From SIG672 sp045657105 (GTDB taxonomy: Bacteria > Bacillota > Clostridia > Oscillospirales > CAG-272): a stretch of 45,189 bases of DNA. Positions 1-8,383 of this stretch are shown piece by piece; the stretch's first letter is position 1; the number at the start of each line of letters is the position of its first letter. The position numbers and the translations under genes are program-made. Below the pieces are notes generated by a model that saw nothing but the letters and a program-made list of their open reading frames with translations, was not told the DNA's origin and searched no databases. The DNA lies in assembly GCA_045657105.1 (NCBI GenBank), contig JAZOSN010000018.1, positions 1 through 45,189 on the forward strand. Reading direction: 5' to 3'.

Positions 1-1
1 C

Positions 2-604
2 GACACCCTCACCGCTGATGACAAGATCATCTCGGCTGCATCTTGCACCACCAACTGCCTCGCTCCTATGGCTAAGGCTCTCAACGACTACGCTCCCATT
101 CAGTCGGGTATCATGACCACCGTTCATGCATACACCGGCGACCAGATGATCCTTGATGGTCCTCACAGAAAGGGCGATCTCCGCCGTGCTCGTGCAGGCG
201 CACAGAACATCGTTCCTAACTCCACCGGCGCTGCTAAGGCAATCGGTCTTGTAATTCCCGAGCTCAACGGCAAGCTTATCGGCTCTGCTCAGAGAGTTCC
301 CACCTGCACCGGATCTACCACGATCCTCGTTGCAGTTGTTAAGGGTAGCGACATCACCGTTGAAGGCAGCAACGCTGCTATGAAGGCTCAGTCCTCCGCA
401 TCGTTCGGCTACAACACTGATGAGATCGTATCGTCCGACGTTATCGGAAGCTCCTACGGCTCGCTCTTCGACGCAACTCAGACCATGGTTGCAAAGATCG
501 ACGACGACACCTACCAGGTTCAGGTAGTTGCATGGTACGACAACGAGAACTCTTACACATCTCAGATGGTAAGAACCATCAAGTACTTCGCAGAGCTTGC
601 ATAA
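2..604 (+). CDS. gapA: Glyceraldehyde-3-phosphate dehydrogenase, C-terminal 200 residues (5' end outside window)
   Basis: Glycolytic enzyme that oxidises glyceraldehyde 3-phosphate with NAD and phosphate in the cytoplasm. The reading frame is open from base 2, so only the N-terminal NAD-binding half is missing. The visible part starts just before the active-site motif SCTTNCLAP, whose first Cys (residue 15 of this fragment) is the catalytic one, and continues through HAYTGDQ, which carries the partner His. The tail WYDNENSYTSQMV is typical of the family C-terminus. Codon use is strongly biased (ctc, ggc, gct), as expected of a highly expressed gene. A strong terminator follows 30 bases after the stop. 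Identification is secure; gapA versus another GAPDH paralogue cannot be decided without the N-terminus. Confidence 0.97.
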   Translation, partial: DTLTADDKIISAASCTTNCLAPMAKALNDYAPIQSGIMTTVHAYTGDQMILDGPHRKGDLRRARAGAQNIVPNSTGAAKAIGLVIPELNGKLIGSAQRVPTCTGSTTILVAVVKGSDITVEGSNAAMKAQSSASFGYNTDEIVSSDVIGSSYGSLFDATQTMVAKIDDDTYQVQVVAWYDNENSYTSQMVRTIKYFAELA

Positions 605-634
605 GTAAAGCGACTTAAAAAGAAAATATTCTTT

Positions 635-667
635 CAGATCCGAAGCCTGCTTCGGATCTGTTTTTTT
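635..667 (+). terminator. Rho-independent terminator of gapA
   Basis: A perfect 11-bp stem, CAGATCCGAAG (635-645) with CTTCGGATCTG (650-660), closes a 4-base loop and is followed by seven T residues. Confidence 0.95.
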
Positions 668-739
668 ATGCAAAATACCGCAGTAATCGGCTTATTTCTT
701 ATATTATAACACGGCACGCGATTTTTTTCAATAGTTTTG

Positions 740-767
740 AACCTTTTTTTATCTCTCACATAAGATA
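740..767 (+). promoter_or_regulatory. Candidate mother-cell (sigma-K-like) promoter, overlapping a possible sigma-A promoter
   Basis: CATAAGATA at 759-767 fits the sigma-K -10 pattern CATAnnnTA, and AACC at 740-743 gives a matching -35 element with a 15-base spacer (16 is usual in B. subtilis). The same bases can also be read as a vegetative promoter, TTGAAC (737-742), 18 bases, TAAGAT (761-766). The genes downstream look sporulation-related, which favours the first reading, but the sequence alone does not decide. Confidence 0.4.
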
Positions 768-804
768 ATCACAGAAGAAAAGACACAGTATGAGGTGAAG
801 CTAT

Positions 805-1182
805 ATGGAAAAAGGATACATAATAACCGAGGTAAGAAGCAGAGGTGAGGCTCTGCCGATAGTAGGTGCGGTAGTGACCGTCAGCGGATACGAGAACGGA
901 ACCTTCAAGGTACTCAACGTTCAACTGACCGACAGTAGCGGCTCGACCGCGCCATTTGAGATCGAAACTCCGCCGAAATCCGAGTCGCTCGTACCCGACT
1001 CCCCCGAGCCGCCCTTTGCGATAATAAACATTGAAATAGACAAGGAGGGCTTTCTGACACAGATATTTGCCGAGGTACCTGTATTTTCGGGAATAACGAC
1101 AATTCAACCCGTTCAGCTGATACCCTTGATCGCAGGAGCTGTGAGAAACGTATCTCCTTCTGTCACCGAAAGCGAGGAATAA
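805..1182 (+). CDS. Small protein with a carboxypeptidase-regulatory/transthyretin-like domain
   Basis: 125 residues, function unknown. The pattern GEALPIVGAVVTVSG, then LTDSSGSTAPFEI, resembles the transthyretin-like/CnaB beta-sandwich (polar start, P-I-x-G-A-x-V, T-D-x-x-G) used as a structural domain in surface and spore proteins. There is no signal peptide or membrane segment. The start is fixed by a GAGGTGA ribosome site at 792-798, seven bases upstream. It is followed one base after its stop by the SpoIID-like peptidoglycan-binding gene, so the two are co-transcribed and probably act together, perhaps as spore cortex or coat components; this is inference from context only. The family assignment rests on motif resemblance. 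Confidence 0.8.
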   Translation: MEKGYIITEVRSRGEALPIVGAVVTVSGYENGTFKVLNVQLTDSSGSTAPFEIETPPKSESLVPDSPEPPFAIINIEIDKEGFLTQIFAEVPVFSGITTIQPVQLIPLIAGAVRNVSPSVTESEE

Positions 1183-1183
1183 T

Positions 1184-2608
1184 ATGAATACTACACCGAC
1201 AGAGCCGTACGTTTTTCCTGTAATTCCCGAGTTTATTACCGTGCATCTCGGCGCGCCCTCTCAAAAAGCGCAGAACGTCAAGGTGCCGTTTATCGACTAT
1301 ATTAAAAACGTAGCCTCGGGAGAGATCTATCCGACCTGGCCGGATGCGGCGCTCAGAGCTAATATCTACGCTCAGATCTCGTTTGCGCTAAACCGCGTAT
1401 ATACCGAATTTTACAGATCGCAGGGATACGATTTTGACATCACCTCCCTGCCCGCCTACGATCAGACCTTCAAAAACGGACGCGACATTTTCGACAACAT
1501 CTCAAAGATAGTAGATCAGATATTCAACAGCTACGTCAACCGCCGCGGATTTATTGAGCCGCTTTTCGCCTCATACTGCAACGGAACGACCACAACCTGC
1601 GAAGGTCTTTCACAGTGGGGGAGCGTTGATCTCGCCGAGCAGGGGCGTTTTGCATACGACATACTTACTTATTATTACGGAGATGATATTGACATCGTGA
1701 CTAACGTTCCCGTACAGCCGATAGGAGATAGCGCACCCGAAATACCGCTCGCGCTCGGAAGCATCGGCAACGACGTTCGCACTATTCAGCTACGAATCAA
1801 CCGCGTGTCGCAAAACTATCCCGCGATCCCGAAGATATATCCGGTTGACGGGATCTTCGGAGAAGAAACCGACCGCGCAGTCCGCGAGTTTCAGAAAATA
1901 TTCAATCTCACGGTGGACGGCATCGTAGGAACTGCCACCTGGTACAGAATTCTGCTCATTTTCAACGGAGTAAAGCAACTGAATTCTATAATATCAGAAG
2001 GGCTCACCTATGCGGACGTCGAGCGTCAATTCTCAGAAACTCTCGGACCGGGCGACAGCGGCTTCGGCGTTGAGCTCGTGCAGTATCTTATGCTTTTTAT
2101 CTCATATTTCGTCGAGTCAATTCCGCAGATAAAGCTTGACGGAATTTACGGTCCGGAAACCGAGGCGGCAGTAAGCGCCTTTCAAAGCGAATACGGTCTG
2201 CCGTCAACAGGCATAGTTGACGTTGCAACCTGGGAATACGCCTACGATATTTACGCGGGAATAATAAACGAACTGCCCGAAAATCTTTTCGAAAACTCGC
2301 CACGCCCATATCCGGGAATACCGATACGCGACCAGACTCAAAACGAGAGTGTAGTGACTCTGCAAACATATCTGCAAACCGTATCCGAGGTCTATCCGGA
2401 GATTCCTACGGTAGAGGTCACGGGAATATACGACGCTCAGACTCAAGAGGCAGTCCTTGCCTTTCAGCGTTTCTTCGGACTGCCCGAAAATACCGTAGTT
2501 TCAGCAGGAACGTGGGACGCCATCGGAGATATTTGGGAAAACATCACACGCGGATACGATCGCTCCGAGGGACAGTATCCGGGGTATACGGTATCAAATC
2601 AGGGCTAA
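1184..2608 (+). CDS. SpoIID/LytB-like domain protein with three peptidoglycan-binding repeats
   Basis: 474 residues. Residues about 15-175 resemble the SpoIID/LytB fold: VASGEIYPTWPDAALRA (43-59) aligns with the SpoIID motif around its catalytic Glu (here E47), and GLSQWGSVDLAEQG (141-154) followed by YDILTYYYG matches the SpoIID C-terminal signature. SpoIID is a lytic transglycosylase acting on denuded glycan strands during engulfment. Three PG_binding_1 repeats follow at about 190-255, 287-352 and 375-447, each with the D-G-I-(F/Y)-G/D core and an AFQ or EFQ helix. There is no N-terminal signal or membrane anchor, unlike SpoIID itself, so the protein may act from the mother-cell cytoplasm at the spore surface. 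GAGGAA at 1173-1179 serves as ribosome site. Whether the SpoIID-like domain is active is unknown. Confidence 0.85.
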   Translation: MNTTPTEPYVFPVIPEFITVHLGAPSQKAQNVKVPFIDYIKNVASGEIYPTWPDAALRANIYAQISFALNRVYTEFYRSQGYDFDITSLPAYDQTFKNGRDIFDNISKIVDQIFNSYVNRRGFIEPLFASYCNGTTTTCEGLSQWGSVDLAEQGRFAYDILTYYYGDDIDIVTNVPVQPIGDSAPEIPLALGSIGNDVRTIQLRINRVSQNYPAIPKIYPVDGIFGEETDRAVREFQKIFNLTVDGIVGTATWYRILLIFNGVKQLNSIISEGLTYADVERQFSETLGPGDSGFGVELVQYLMLFISYFVESIPQIKLDGIYGPETEAAVSAFQSEYGLPSTGIVDVATWEYAYDIYAGIINELPENLFENSPRPYPGIPIRDQTQNESVVTLQTYLQTVSEVYPEIPTVEVTGIYDAQTQEAVLAFQRFFGLPENTVVSAGTWDAIGDIWENITRGYDRSEGQYPGYTVSNQG

Positions 2609-2623
2609 AAGGAGGCAAATATT

Positions 2624-3151
2624 ATGGACACAAGACGAAACGATCTTGCGGTATTTGAGATACAGACCTATCTGCGAGAGCTATACAAGGCAGGATACGC
2701 TCTTCCCCTGATAACGCCCGACGGAATATACGGCGAGTTGACCGCCGATGCGGTTCGGGATTTCCAACGTATAGAAGGACTCGAAGAAAACGGCGAAGTC
2801 GATTTCAACACATGGAACACCCTCGTTTTTGAGGCAAACAGAGTGCGAGCCATCTACGCTCTGCCCGAAAAAATATCTCCGTTTGATATGCTCAAATTCA
2901 GCGGAAGCTCGCAAAAGGGCGACAGATTCGATCTTATTTATATTATTCAGATAATGCTCCGCGCACTTCACGTTTACGATTATCAGAGCGTTCAGATAAA
3001 CGGAGTTTTTGACGATGCGACCGCCGACGCGCTCGACGATTTTGCTCTTCGCAACGGCATTGAAAATCAAAGCGGAGTGATAAGCAAGGAGCTTTGGGAC
3101 GCTCTTGCGATTGCCTACTCGCAGTACATCCTGAAAAATCCGGGCGACTGA
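2624..3151 (+). CDS. Peptidoglycan-binding protein with two PG_binding_1 repeats
   Basis: 175 residues made almost wholly of two peptidoglycan-binding repeats (about 8-70 and 95-165), each with a helix-loop core such as PDGIYGELTADAVRDFQ in the first and a corresponding INGVFDDATADALDDF in the second. No signal peptide and no catalytic domain are seen. A strong AAGGAGG ribosome site lies seven bases before the start, and the gene begins 15 bases after the previous stop, so it is the last gene of the three-gene transcript. The likely role is tethering a partner, plausibly the preceding SpoIID-like protein, to glycan; this is inference. Confidence 0.85.
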   Translation: MDTRRNDLAVFEIQTYLRELYKAGYALPLITPDGIYGELTADAVRDFQRIEGLEENGEVDFNTWNTLVFEANRVRAIYALPEKISPFDMLKFSGSSQKGDRFDLIYIIQIMLRALHVYDYQSVQINGVFDDATADALDDFALRNGIENQSGVISKELWDALAIAYSQYILKNPGD

Positions 3152-3201
3152 CCGTTATATAAAGGAAATTTTTACTTACAAAGTGACTTTTTTCCTTCCG
3201 A

Positions 3202-3240
3202 GATGGAGATATTATAAAGGGTATCTCCATCTTTTATTTT
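3202..3240 (+). terminator. Terminator after the peptidoglycan-binding gene cluster
   Basis: Ten-base stem GATGGAGATA (3202-3211) with TATCTCCATC (3222-3231) and a T-rich tail to 3240. It separates the cluster from the Clp gene, leaving only a short leader for the latter. Confidence 0.85.
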
Positions 3241-3262
3241 TAAAGTCGGAAAGGAAATAGCT

Positions 3263-5626
3263 ATGACAGAAAAATTTTCATTATCCGCGCAGAAGATCCT
3301 GAGTCTTTCGCTTGCTTTCGCGCGTGATCTCGGACATACTTACATCGGCAGTGAGCACATTCTGCTCGCCTTTTTATGTGAGAAGGAGTCCTTCCACGAA
3401 AGACTTCTGACCGGTGCAGGAGCGGATCTTGCCAAAACGCGCGCGCTTATTACTCAAAGAACAGGAAGCGGTCCGAGAGGTGCGGACTGTGTCACGAGCG
3501 TAACGCCTAATGCCCGTCAGATAATAGAAAATTCGGCTCGGTACGCCGAAAAAGACGGTCTTTGCGAGGTAAGTGCGGAAAACATATTTTCCGCGCTTAT
3601 GAAAGAAAAAAATTCGAGCGCACTCAGGCTCCTTGACGCTCAGGGCTGCAAGATATACGATATAACAAGGGAGCTCGAAGCAAAAAGCTCCTGTGAGTTA
3701 GGCGAATCCTCGCGCACTCAGAGCAAAAAAGTCCGCAAGAGCGACGAGCGCATGCCATCTCTGCAAAGATACGCCAAAAATATGACCGAGGACGAGCAGT
3801 GCAAGGTCTGCGATCCGCTTATCGGCAGAGAAAAAGAAACCGACAGGATCATAAGAATTCTTATAAGGCGCACGAAAAACAATCCCTGTCTTATCGGCGA
3901 TCCGGGTGTCGGAAAGACCGCCATCGTCGAGGGGCTTGCCAGACGTATAGTCGAGGGAAACGTGCCGAGTGAGCTATGCGGTGCGCAGATATATTCGCTC
4001 GATCTGCCGTCTATGCTTGCAGGAGCAAAATACCGTGGAGATTTCGAGGAAAGAATGAAGCTCGTTATCGACGAGGTATCGAAAAATCCGTCTGTTATCC
4101 TATTTATAGACGAGCTTCACACTATAATCGGTGCAGGCTCCGCCGAAGGAGCGATCGACGCCGCAAACATAATAAAGCCCGCTCTTGCTCGCGCAAAAAT
4201 CAAGATAATAGGCGCAACGACACTCGAAGAGTACAGACGGCACATCGAAAAGGATCCCGCGTTCGAGCGAAGATTTCAAAGCGTTACGGTCCGCGAGCCG
4301 AGTGTGGACGAGAGCATTGAAATTCTGAAAGGACTGCGATCAAAATACGAAAATCATCATAACGTTAAGATAGGCGACGATGCCATCGAGGCGGCAGCAA
4401 GGCTCTCACACGTTTATATAAACGACAGATTTCTTCCCGACAAGGCTATCGACCTTATCGACGAAAGTGCGGCGAGAGTCAAAATAGAGAGCGTTTGCAA
4501 CAAAAACGGTAATAAAGATGCGGAAAAAGTCCTTAATCTTGCGCTCGGCAAACGGGAGCTTCCCTATCAAAGCATAGGATTTTCGACTTTTCAGTCGGGC
4601 TCACAGGCTATTCACGCTCCGACCGTTTGCGAGCAGGACATCGAGCGCACGGTCACGGAATGGACGGGGATACCGCTCCAAAGACTCCGCGCGGACGAGG
4701 AAAGCAAATTTATAAATCTCGAAGAAACGATAAAAAAGCGCGTCATCGGGCAGGACGAGGCGGTCGAAATGGTCTGTTCTGCCGTAAGACGCGGTAAAAC
4801 GAGTCTGCGCAATCTCTCACGACCGCTCGGATCATTTATTTTCTCGGGTCCTACGGGAGTCGGCAAGACCGAGCTTGCAAAGGCACTTGCAGATGCTATT
4901 TACGGAAACGAGCGCGCTCTTCTCCGCCTCGACATGTCCGAATACTGTGAAGCGCACAGTGTGTCCCGTCTTATAGGCGCGCCGCCCGGATATATCGGCT
5001 ACGACGACGGCGGTCAACTGAGCGAAAAGGTGAGGCGAAATCCGCATCTTATAATTCTTTTTGACGAGATAGAAAAGGCTCACCGCGACGTTTTTGAGCT
5101 TCTGCTTCAAATTATGGACGAGGGCGAGCTAAGTGATTCACACGGTCGAAGAATAAATTTCAGGAGCACGATAATAATAATGACGTCAAACGTCGGCGCC
5201 GCCGCAGACGACTCGGCAGGCGCGCTCGGATTTCTGACGAGCGAGGAGGACAAGGACTCGCGCGTTTACAAAAAGCTCCGAGAGGTGTTTTCGAGCGAAT
5301 TTCTGAGCCGTCCGGACGAGATAATTGCCTTCGCGCCGCTCTCATACGGCTCCTATGTGAAAATCGCAGAAAAGATGCTTGCCGAGCTCAAAAAAAGGCT
5401 TCTTTCGGGAAAGATCAAGGTCGAATTTTCGCCCGAGCTTTCGTCTTTTATCGCAGGGAGATGTCAGAAAAACGCAGGAGCCAGAGGAATACGGCGGATA
5501 ATTTCCTCTTTGATCGAGGATCCGCTATCAATATTTTTACTTTCAGAGCATCTTTCAGACCTCGAAGCTCTTTGTGTTTCAATAGAAAACGAAAAGGTAA
5601 TTTTCACAAAGACCGAAAAAGTCTGA
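3263..5626 (+). CDS. ClpC-like AAA+ ATPase, ClpP-partner unfoldase
   Basis: 787 residues. Class I Hsp100 unfoldase that feeds proteins to ClpP in the cytoplasm. The N-terminal Clp_N repeat domain spans about 1-145. The first AAA module has Walker A GDPGVGKT (212-219) and Walker B FIDEL; the second has Walker A GPTGVGKT near 529-536 and Walker B LFDEIEKAH. LGF at 655-657 fits the ClpP-docking loop, so it should work with ClpP rather than as a disaggregase. The region between the modules is short, without the long ClpB coiled coil and without an obvious UVR motif; standard ClpC is longer (about 810) and sits with ctsR-mcsAB, which are absent here. It may therefore be a second, non-CtsR ClpC/ClpA-type protein. 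AAAGGAA precedes the start. Confidence 0.92.
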   Translation: MTEKFSLSAQKILSLSLAFARDLGHTYIGSEHILLAFLCEKESFHERLLTGAGADLAKTRALITQRTGSGPRGADCVTSVTPNARQIIENSARYAEKDGLCEVSAENIFSALMKEKNSSALRLLDAQGCKIYDITRELEAKSSCELGESSRTQSKKVRKSDERMPSLQRYAKNMTEDEQCKVCDPLIGREKETDRIIRILIRRTKNNPCLIGDPGVGKTAIVEGLARRIVEGNVPSELCGAQIYSLDLPSMLAGAKYRGDFEERMKLVIDEVSKNPSVILFIDELHTIIGAGSAEGAIDAANIIKPALARAKIKIIGATTLEEYRRHIEKDPAFERRFQSVTVREPSVDESIEILKGLRSKYENHHNVKIGDDAIEAAARLSHVYINDRFLPDKAIDLIDESAARVKIESVCNKNGNKDAEKVLNLALGKRELPYQSIGFSTFQSGSQAIHAPTVCEQDIERTVTEWTGIPLQRLRADEESKFINLEETIKKRVIGQDEAVEMVCSAVRRGKTSLRNLSRPLGSFIFSGPTGVGKTELAKALADAIYGNERALLRLDMSEYCEAHSVSRLIGAPPGYIGYDDGGQLSEKVRRNPHLIILFDEIEKAHRDVFELLLQIMDEGELSDSHGRRINFRSTIIIMTSNVGAAADDSAGALGFLTSEEDKDSRVYKKLREVFSSEFLSRPDEIIAFAPLSYGSYVKIAEKMLAELKKRLLSGKIKVEFSPELSSFIAGRCQKNAGARGIRRIISSLIEDPLSIFLLSEHLSDLEALCVSIENEKVIFTKTEKV

Positions 5627-5678
5627 CCGCACAAAAGCATGAATTTTGGTATATTTTTCACTTTTTTTCAAAAAAGAC

Positions 5679-5707
5679 TTGACAAAACCGAGTTTCTATG
5701 CTACTAT
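5679..5707 (+). promoter_or_regulatory. Sigma-A promoter of tRNA-Lys
   Basis: Consensus TTGACA (5679-5684), exactly 17 bases, then TACTAT (5702-5707), about 30 bases before the tRNA. Confidence 0.85.
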
Positions 5708-5736
5708 TATTAGGCGCGTGAAATTATGCGCCTTAT

Positions 5737-5809
5737 GCCCCATTAGCTCAGACGGTAGAGCACTTGACTTTTAATCAAGGTGTCCGGAGTTCGAATCTCC
5801 GATGGAGCA
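5737..5809 (+). tRNA. tRNA-Lys, anticodon TTT
   Basis: A 73-base cloverleaf. D stem GCTC/GAGC, anticodon stem CTTGA/TCAAG around loop CTTTTAA (anticodon TTT), five-base variable loop, T stem CGGAG/CTCCG around TTCGAAT, discriminator A. The acceptor stem GCCCCAT/ATGGAGC pairs at six of seven positions; position 3:70 is a C-A mismatch. CCA is not encoded, so it must be added after transcription. It is a single-gene unit with its own promoter and terminator. Confidence 0.96.
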
Positions 5810-5810
5810 T

Positions 5811-5844
5811 AAAAAGCCGTTTGAAAAAACGGCTTTTTATTTTT
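5811..5844 (+). terminator. Terminator of tRNA-Lys
   Basis: Twelve-base stem AAAAAGCCGTTT (5811-5822) with AAACGGCTTTTT (5827-5838), GAAA loop, and further T residues. Confidence 0.93.
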
Positions 5845-5871
5845 ACTGCTATAAGGAGATGTCGGCAGGGT

Positions 5872-6789
5872 ATGAACGATCTGTATAAAAGCTGCACGCT
5901 TTGTCCGCGCGCCTGCGGCGTTGACCGCCGTTTTTATCGCGGATACTGCGGCGAAAGCGACAAAATAAGAATATGCCGAGCATCTCTTCATCTCTGGGAA
6001 GAGCCATGTATATCCGGAAAAGAAGGCTCTGGCACCGTGTTTTTCACGGGTTGTCAGATGCGATGCATATTCTGTCAGAATTCTGACATCGCGCTTTCGC
6101 ACGCGGGACTTGAAATATGCGAGGACCGTCTTGTCGAGATCTTTTTTGAGCTTGCCGAGAAGGGCGCAAACAATATAAATCTGGTCACGCCCTCGCATTT
6201 TACTCCGCAGATAATTTCGGCTATCGACAAGGCGAAAAATCAAGGCTTTTCTCTTCCCTTCGTATGGAATTCAAGCGGATACGAAAAGGCAGAAACCGTA
6301 GAAATGCTCAGAGGCAGAATAGACGTATTTTTACCCGATTTTAAATACTTTTCCTCCGATCTTTCTAAGAGGCTGTCAAATGCTCCCGATTATTTCGAGG
6401 TAGCAGACAGAGCACTTAAAGCTATGTTCTCTGTCACGGGCAAACCGAGATTTAACGAAAACAGTATAATGCTCGGCGGAATGGTAGTAAGGCACCTCGT
6501 ACTCCCTGCACATACGGACGATTCGATGAAGGTGATAAAGCATCTTTACGACACCTTCGGCGACGATATTTACATAAGCATAATGAATCAGTATACGCCG
6601 ATACCGGCAGTGCGCGGTCAAAAGGATCTATCGCGCAGACTCACTACGTACGAATACGACAAGGTAGTGAATTTCGCGGCAGACATCGGTATAAAGAACG
6701 GATTTATCCAGAGCCGCGAAGCGGCAAAGGAAAGCTTTATACCAGCATTTGATTATACGGGAGTTTTAAAGGAAGAAAAAAAGACCTGA
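5872..6789 (+). CDS. PflX-like radical SAM protein (PFL-activase-related)
   Basis: 305 residues, cytoplasmic. The radical SAM cluster motif C-x3-C-x2-C is at C61, C65 and C68 (GCQMRCIFCQN). An N-terminal Cys-rich stretch (CTLCPRACGVDRR, then GYCG) is typical of the COG1313/PflX family, whose substrate is unknown although it is annotated by similarity as pyruvate formate-lyase activase. ATG 5872 is chosen because a longer reading would run back into the tRNA; AAGGAG lies 13 bases upstream at 5853-5858, a rather long spacing. The stop falls inside the downstream terminator stem. No glycyl radical enzyme is adjacent, which fits PflX being a stand-alone gene. Confidence 0.88.
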   Translation: MNDLYKSCTLCPRACGVDRRFYRGYCGESDKIRICRASLHLWEEPCISGKEGSGTVFFTGCQMRCIFCQNSDIALSHAGLEICEDRLVEIFFELAEKGANNINLVTPSHFTPQIISAIDKAKNQGFSLPFVWNSSGYEKAETVEMLRGRIDVFLPDFKYFSSDLSKRLSNAPDYFEVADRALKAMFSVTGKPRFNENSIMLGGMVVRHLVLPAHTDDSMKVIKHLYDTFGDDIYISIMNQYTPIPAVRGQKDLSRRLTTYEYDKVVNFAADIGIKNGFIQSREAAKESFIPAFDYTGVLKEEKKT

Positions 6790-6806
6790 CGGTGTCAGGT
6801 CTTTTT
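6778..6806. terminator. Bidirectional terminator between the PflX-like gene and the solute-binding lipoprotein
   Basis: Thirteen-base stem AAAAAGACCTGAC (6778-6790) with GTCAGGTCTTTTT (6794-6806), A run on the left and T run on the right, so it can serve both convergent genes. Confidence 0.92.
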
Positions 6807-6824
6807 AATTTTAAGTTTTAGCAT

Positions 6825-8348
6825 TTAGCTATTGATCTTTGCAAATGCCTCTGCAATATCTTCCATTGCATATTTAGACCAGTTGCTACCCTGTGCGTTG
6901 AGGTTGGTAGTAATATCCGCCTCTCCCGCTCTCATGTTAGTTCTGAGGAAGTTACCAAGTCCGCCGTCAGAACTGTTGAAGTAGGTGGTGAACGCCCATA
7001 CGAGAGCAAAGTCAGAGTAGGAGTTCTCGCTGATGAGGTTGATCATAGCCTTGGTGGACTCATCTCTGGTGTACTTGTTACCGAGTGCCTTGTCATAGTA
7101 CTCAGGTCTTACCGAACGGTAGGACTCACCTGCCATTGCTTCGAGAACGATAGCGGAAGCCTTGATGTTCTTGGAGTTGGGGTTAATTCCGTAGATGCTG
7201 ATAGCGTCGTGGAGACTCGAAATGTAGCTTTCCTGCGAGGTATTGAGCATCGGGTTGGGAACGATGTAGAATGCGCCTTCCTTGGTGTCACGGAGGTAAA
7301 GCTCAGCCTGGTTGATACGTCCGAACACGAAGAGCGCCTTATCGGATGCAAAGTCATCGAATGCGGTGACGTATCCGCCGTTCTTGTTCATATCATAGTA
7401 GTTCATACAACCCTTGGAGTTGATGAGCTCCATATACTCGGAATAGAAGGTCTTAAGGCGGCTGTTATTGGTAGTGAAGGTAAAAGATACCTTGCCATCT
7501 TTGCCGATTGTCGAGAAGCGTACACCGCTCGATACTGCAAGACCGTTGGTGTTGTCGTGGATCGGGAATGCTACGCCGACGATATCGCCGTCAATAAGAG
7601 ATCCGGGTCTGGAGCCTTCGCTGATTCTTGCGGCAGCGTCAGACATTTCCTGAAGCTTATCAACGGTCCACTCCTTGTTGTTAACGATATCGTGAATATC
7701 GCCGAAGGTGTTTCTGAGAGTCTGGTTGTAAATGGTTGCATTTACAAAAGTAGCGTAGAAGCCGCCGGTATATCTGAGGTTGAGGTCACCGGTGAGCCAG
7801 TAGCACTGGTTCTCGTAAGTCATACCCTTGATATAGTTCTTTGCCCAGTAAGGCTTGGAAATATTGATGTACTTGCTTGCGGTTTCGTCTGCCGCAATGT
7901 CAAGGATAAGTCCCTGGCTGCAAAGTACAACGTCGTCGTACTGACGGGCTGCGAGCACGTCGTACTCGGATCCTTCGCCGACGAGAACGTCTTTAACAGT
8001 GGTATCTGCAAGGTTTTCGTCTTCAACAAACTTGACGACGATCTTGCAGTTGAATCTGTTCTGAATGTTCTTGTTACGGTTGTAGATCTTCTGGTCAACA
8101 CGGTCACCATTATTATTGCTTGCTACTATCGAACGCTCGTTAAATCCGTCGTTCTCTTCGGCCTCTGCAACTGCGAACTTAACCTCATATCCGCCAAGAT
8201 CATGATCACCAAGATCGTCCATCCAAGGGATATCAACGTCCGACTGACCGCCCGTATCATCTTCGTTACCCTTACACGAAGCAAGCGTAAGAAGCGTACA
8301 TGCGATAAGCAGCATAGACATAATAAGTGCCAAAATGCGTTTTTTCAT
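6825..8348 (-). CDS. Extracellular solute-binding lipoprotein (ABC-importer type)
   Basis: 507 residues. Start at 8348 is set by GGAGG 7 bases upstream. The N-terminus is a lipoprotein signal: MKKR, a hydrophobic stretch, then LASC with lipidated C25. The mature part looks like a family 1-type extracellular solute-binding protein: a short Asp/Gly-rich linker, then a mixed alpha/beta body with many Tyr, Asn and Trp residues (WTVDKLQEMSDAA resembles the hinge-proximal segment). Such proteins capture sugars or peptides outside the membrane and hand them to an ABC permease. No permease, ATPase or sugar gene lies nearby, so it is an orphan here, and the ligand cannot be named. A consensus promoter sits directly upstream. 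Confidence 0.82.
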   Translation of the reverse strand: MKKRILALIMSMLLIACTLLTLASCKGNEDDTGGQSDVDIPWMDDLGDHDLGGYEVKFAVAEAEENDGFNERSIVASNNNGDRVDQKIYNRNKNIQNRFNCKIVVKFVEDENLADTTVKDVLVGEGSEYDVLAARQYDDVVLCSQGLILDIAADETASKYINISKPYWAKNYIKGMTYENQCYWLTGDLNLRYTGGFYATFVNATIYNQTLRNTFGDIHDIVNNKEWTVDKLQEMSDAAARISEGSRPGSLIDGDIVGVAFPIHDNTNGLAVSSGVRFSTIGKDGKVSFTFTTNNSRLKTFYSEYMELINSKGCMNYYDMNKNGGYVTAFDDFASDKALFVFGRINQAELYLRDTKEGAFYIVPNPMLNTSQESYISSLHDAISIYGINPNSKNIKASAIVLEAMAGESYRSVRPEYYDKALGNKYTRDESTKAMINLISENSYSDFALVWAFTTYFNSSDGGLGNFLRTNMRAGEADITTNLNAQGSNWSKYAMEDIAEAFAKINS

Positions 8349-8383
8349 GTGGAATCCTCCAAGTTTTTTATTTTTGTTACTAT

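Noticed and set aside
3152..3262. CtsR or CIRCE operator before the Clp gene
   Set aside because: Neither the CtsR heptad repeat nor the CIRCE inverted repeat could be found; the only structure is a terminator.
5764..5871. N-terminal extension of the PflX-like protein back into the tRNA
   Set aside because: It would be translated from within tRNA-Lys and its terminator; ATG 5872 matches the family start.
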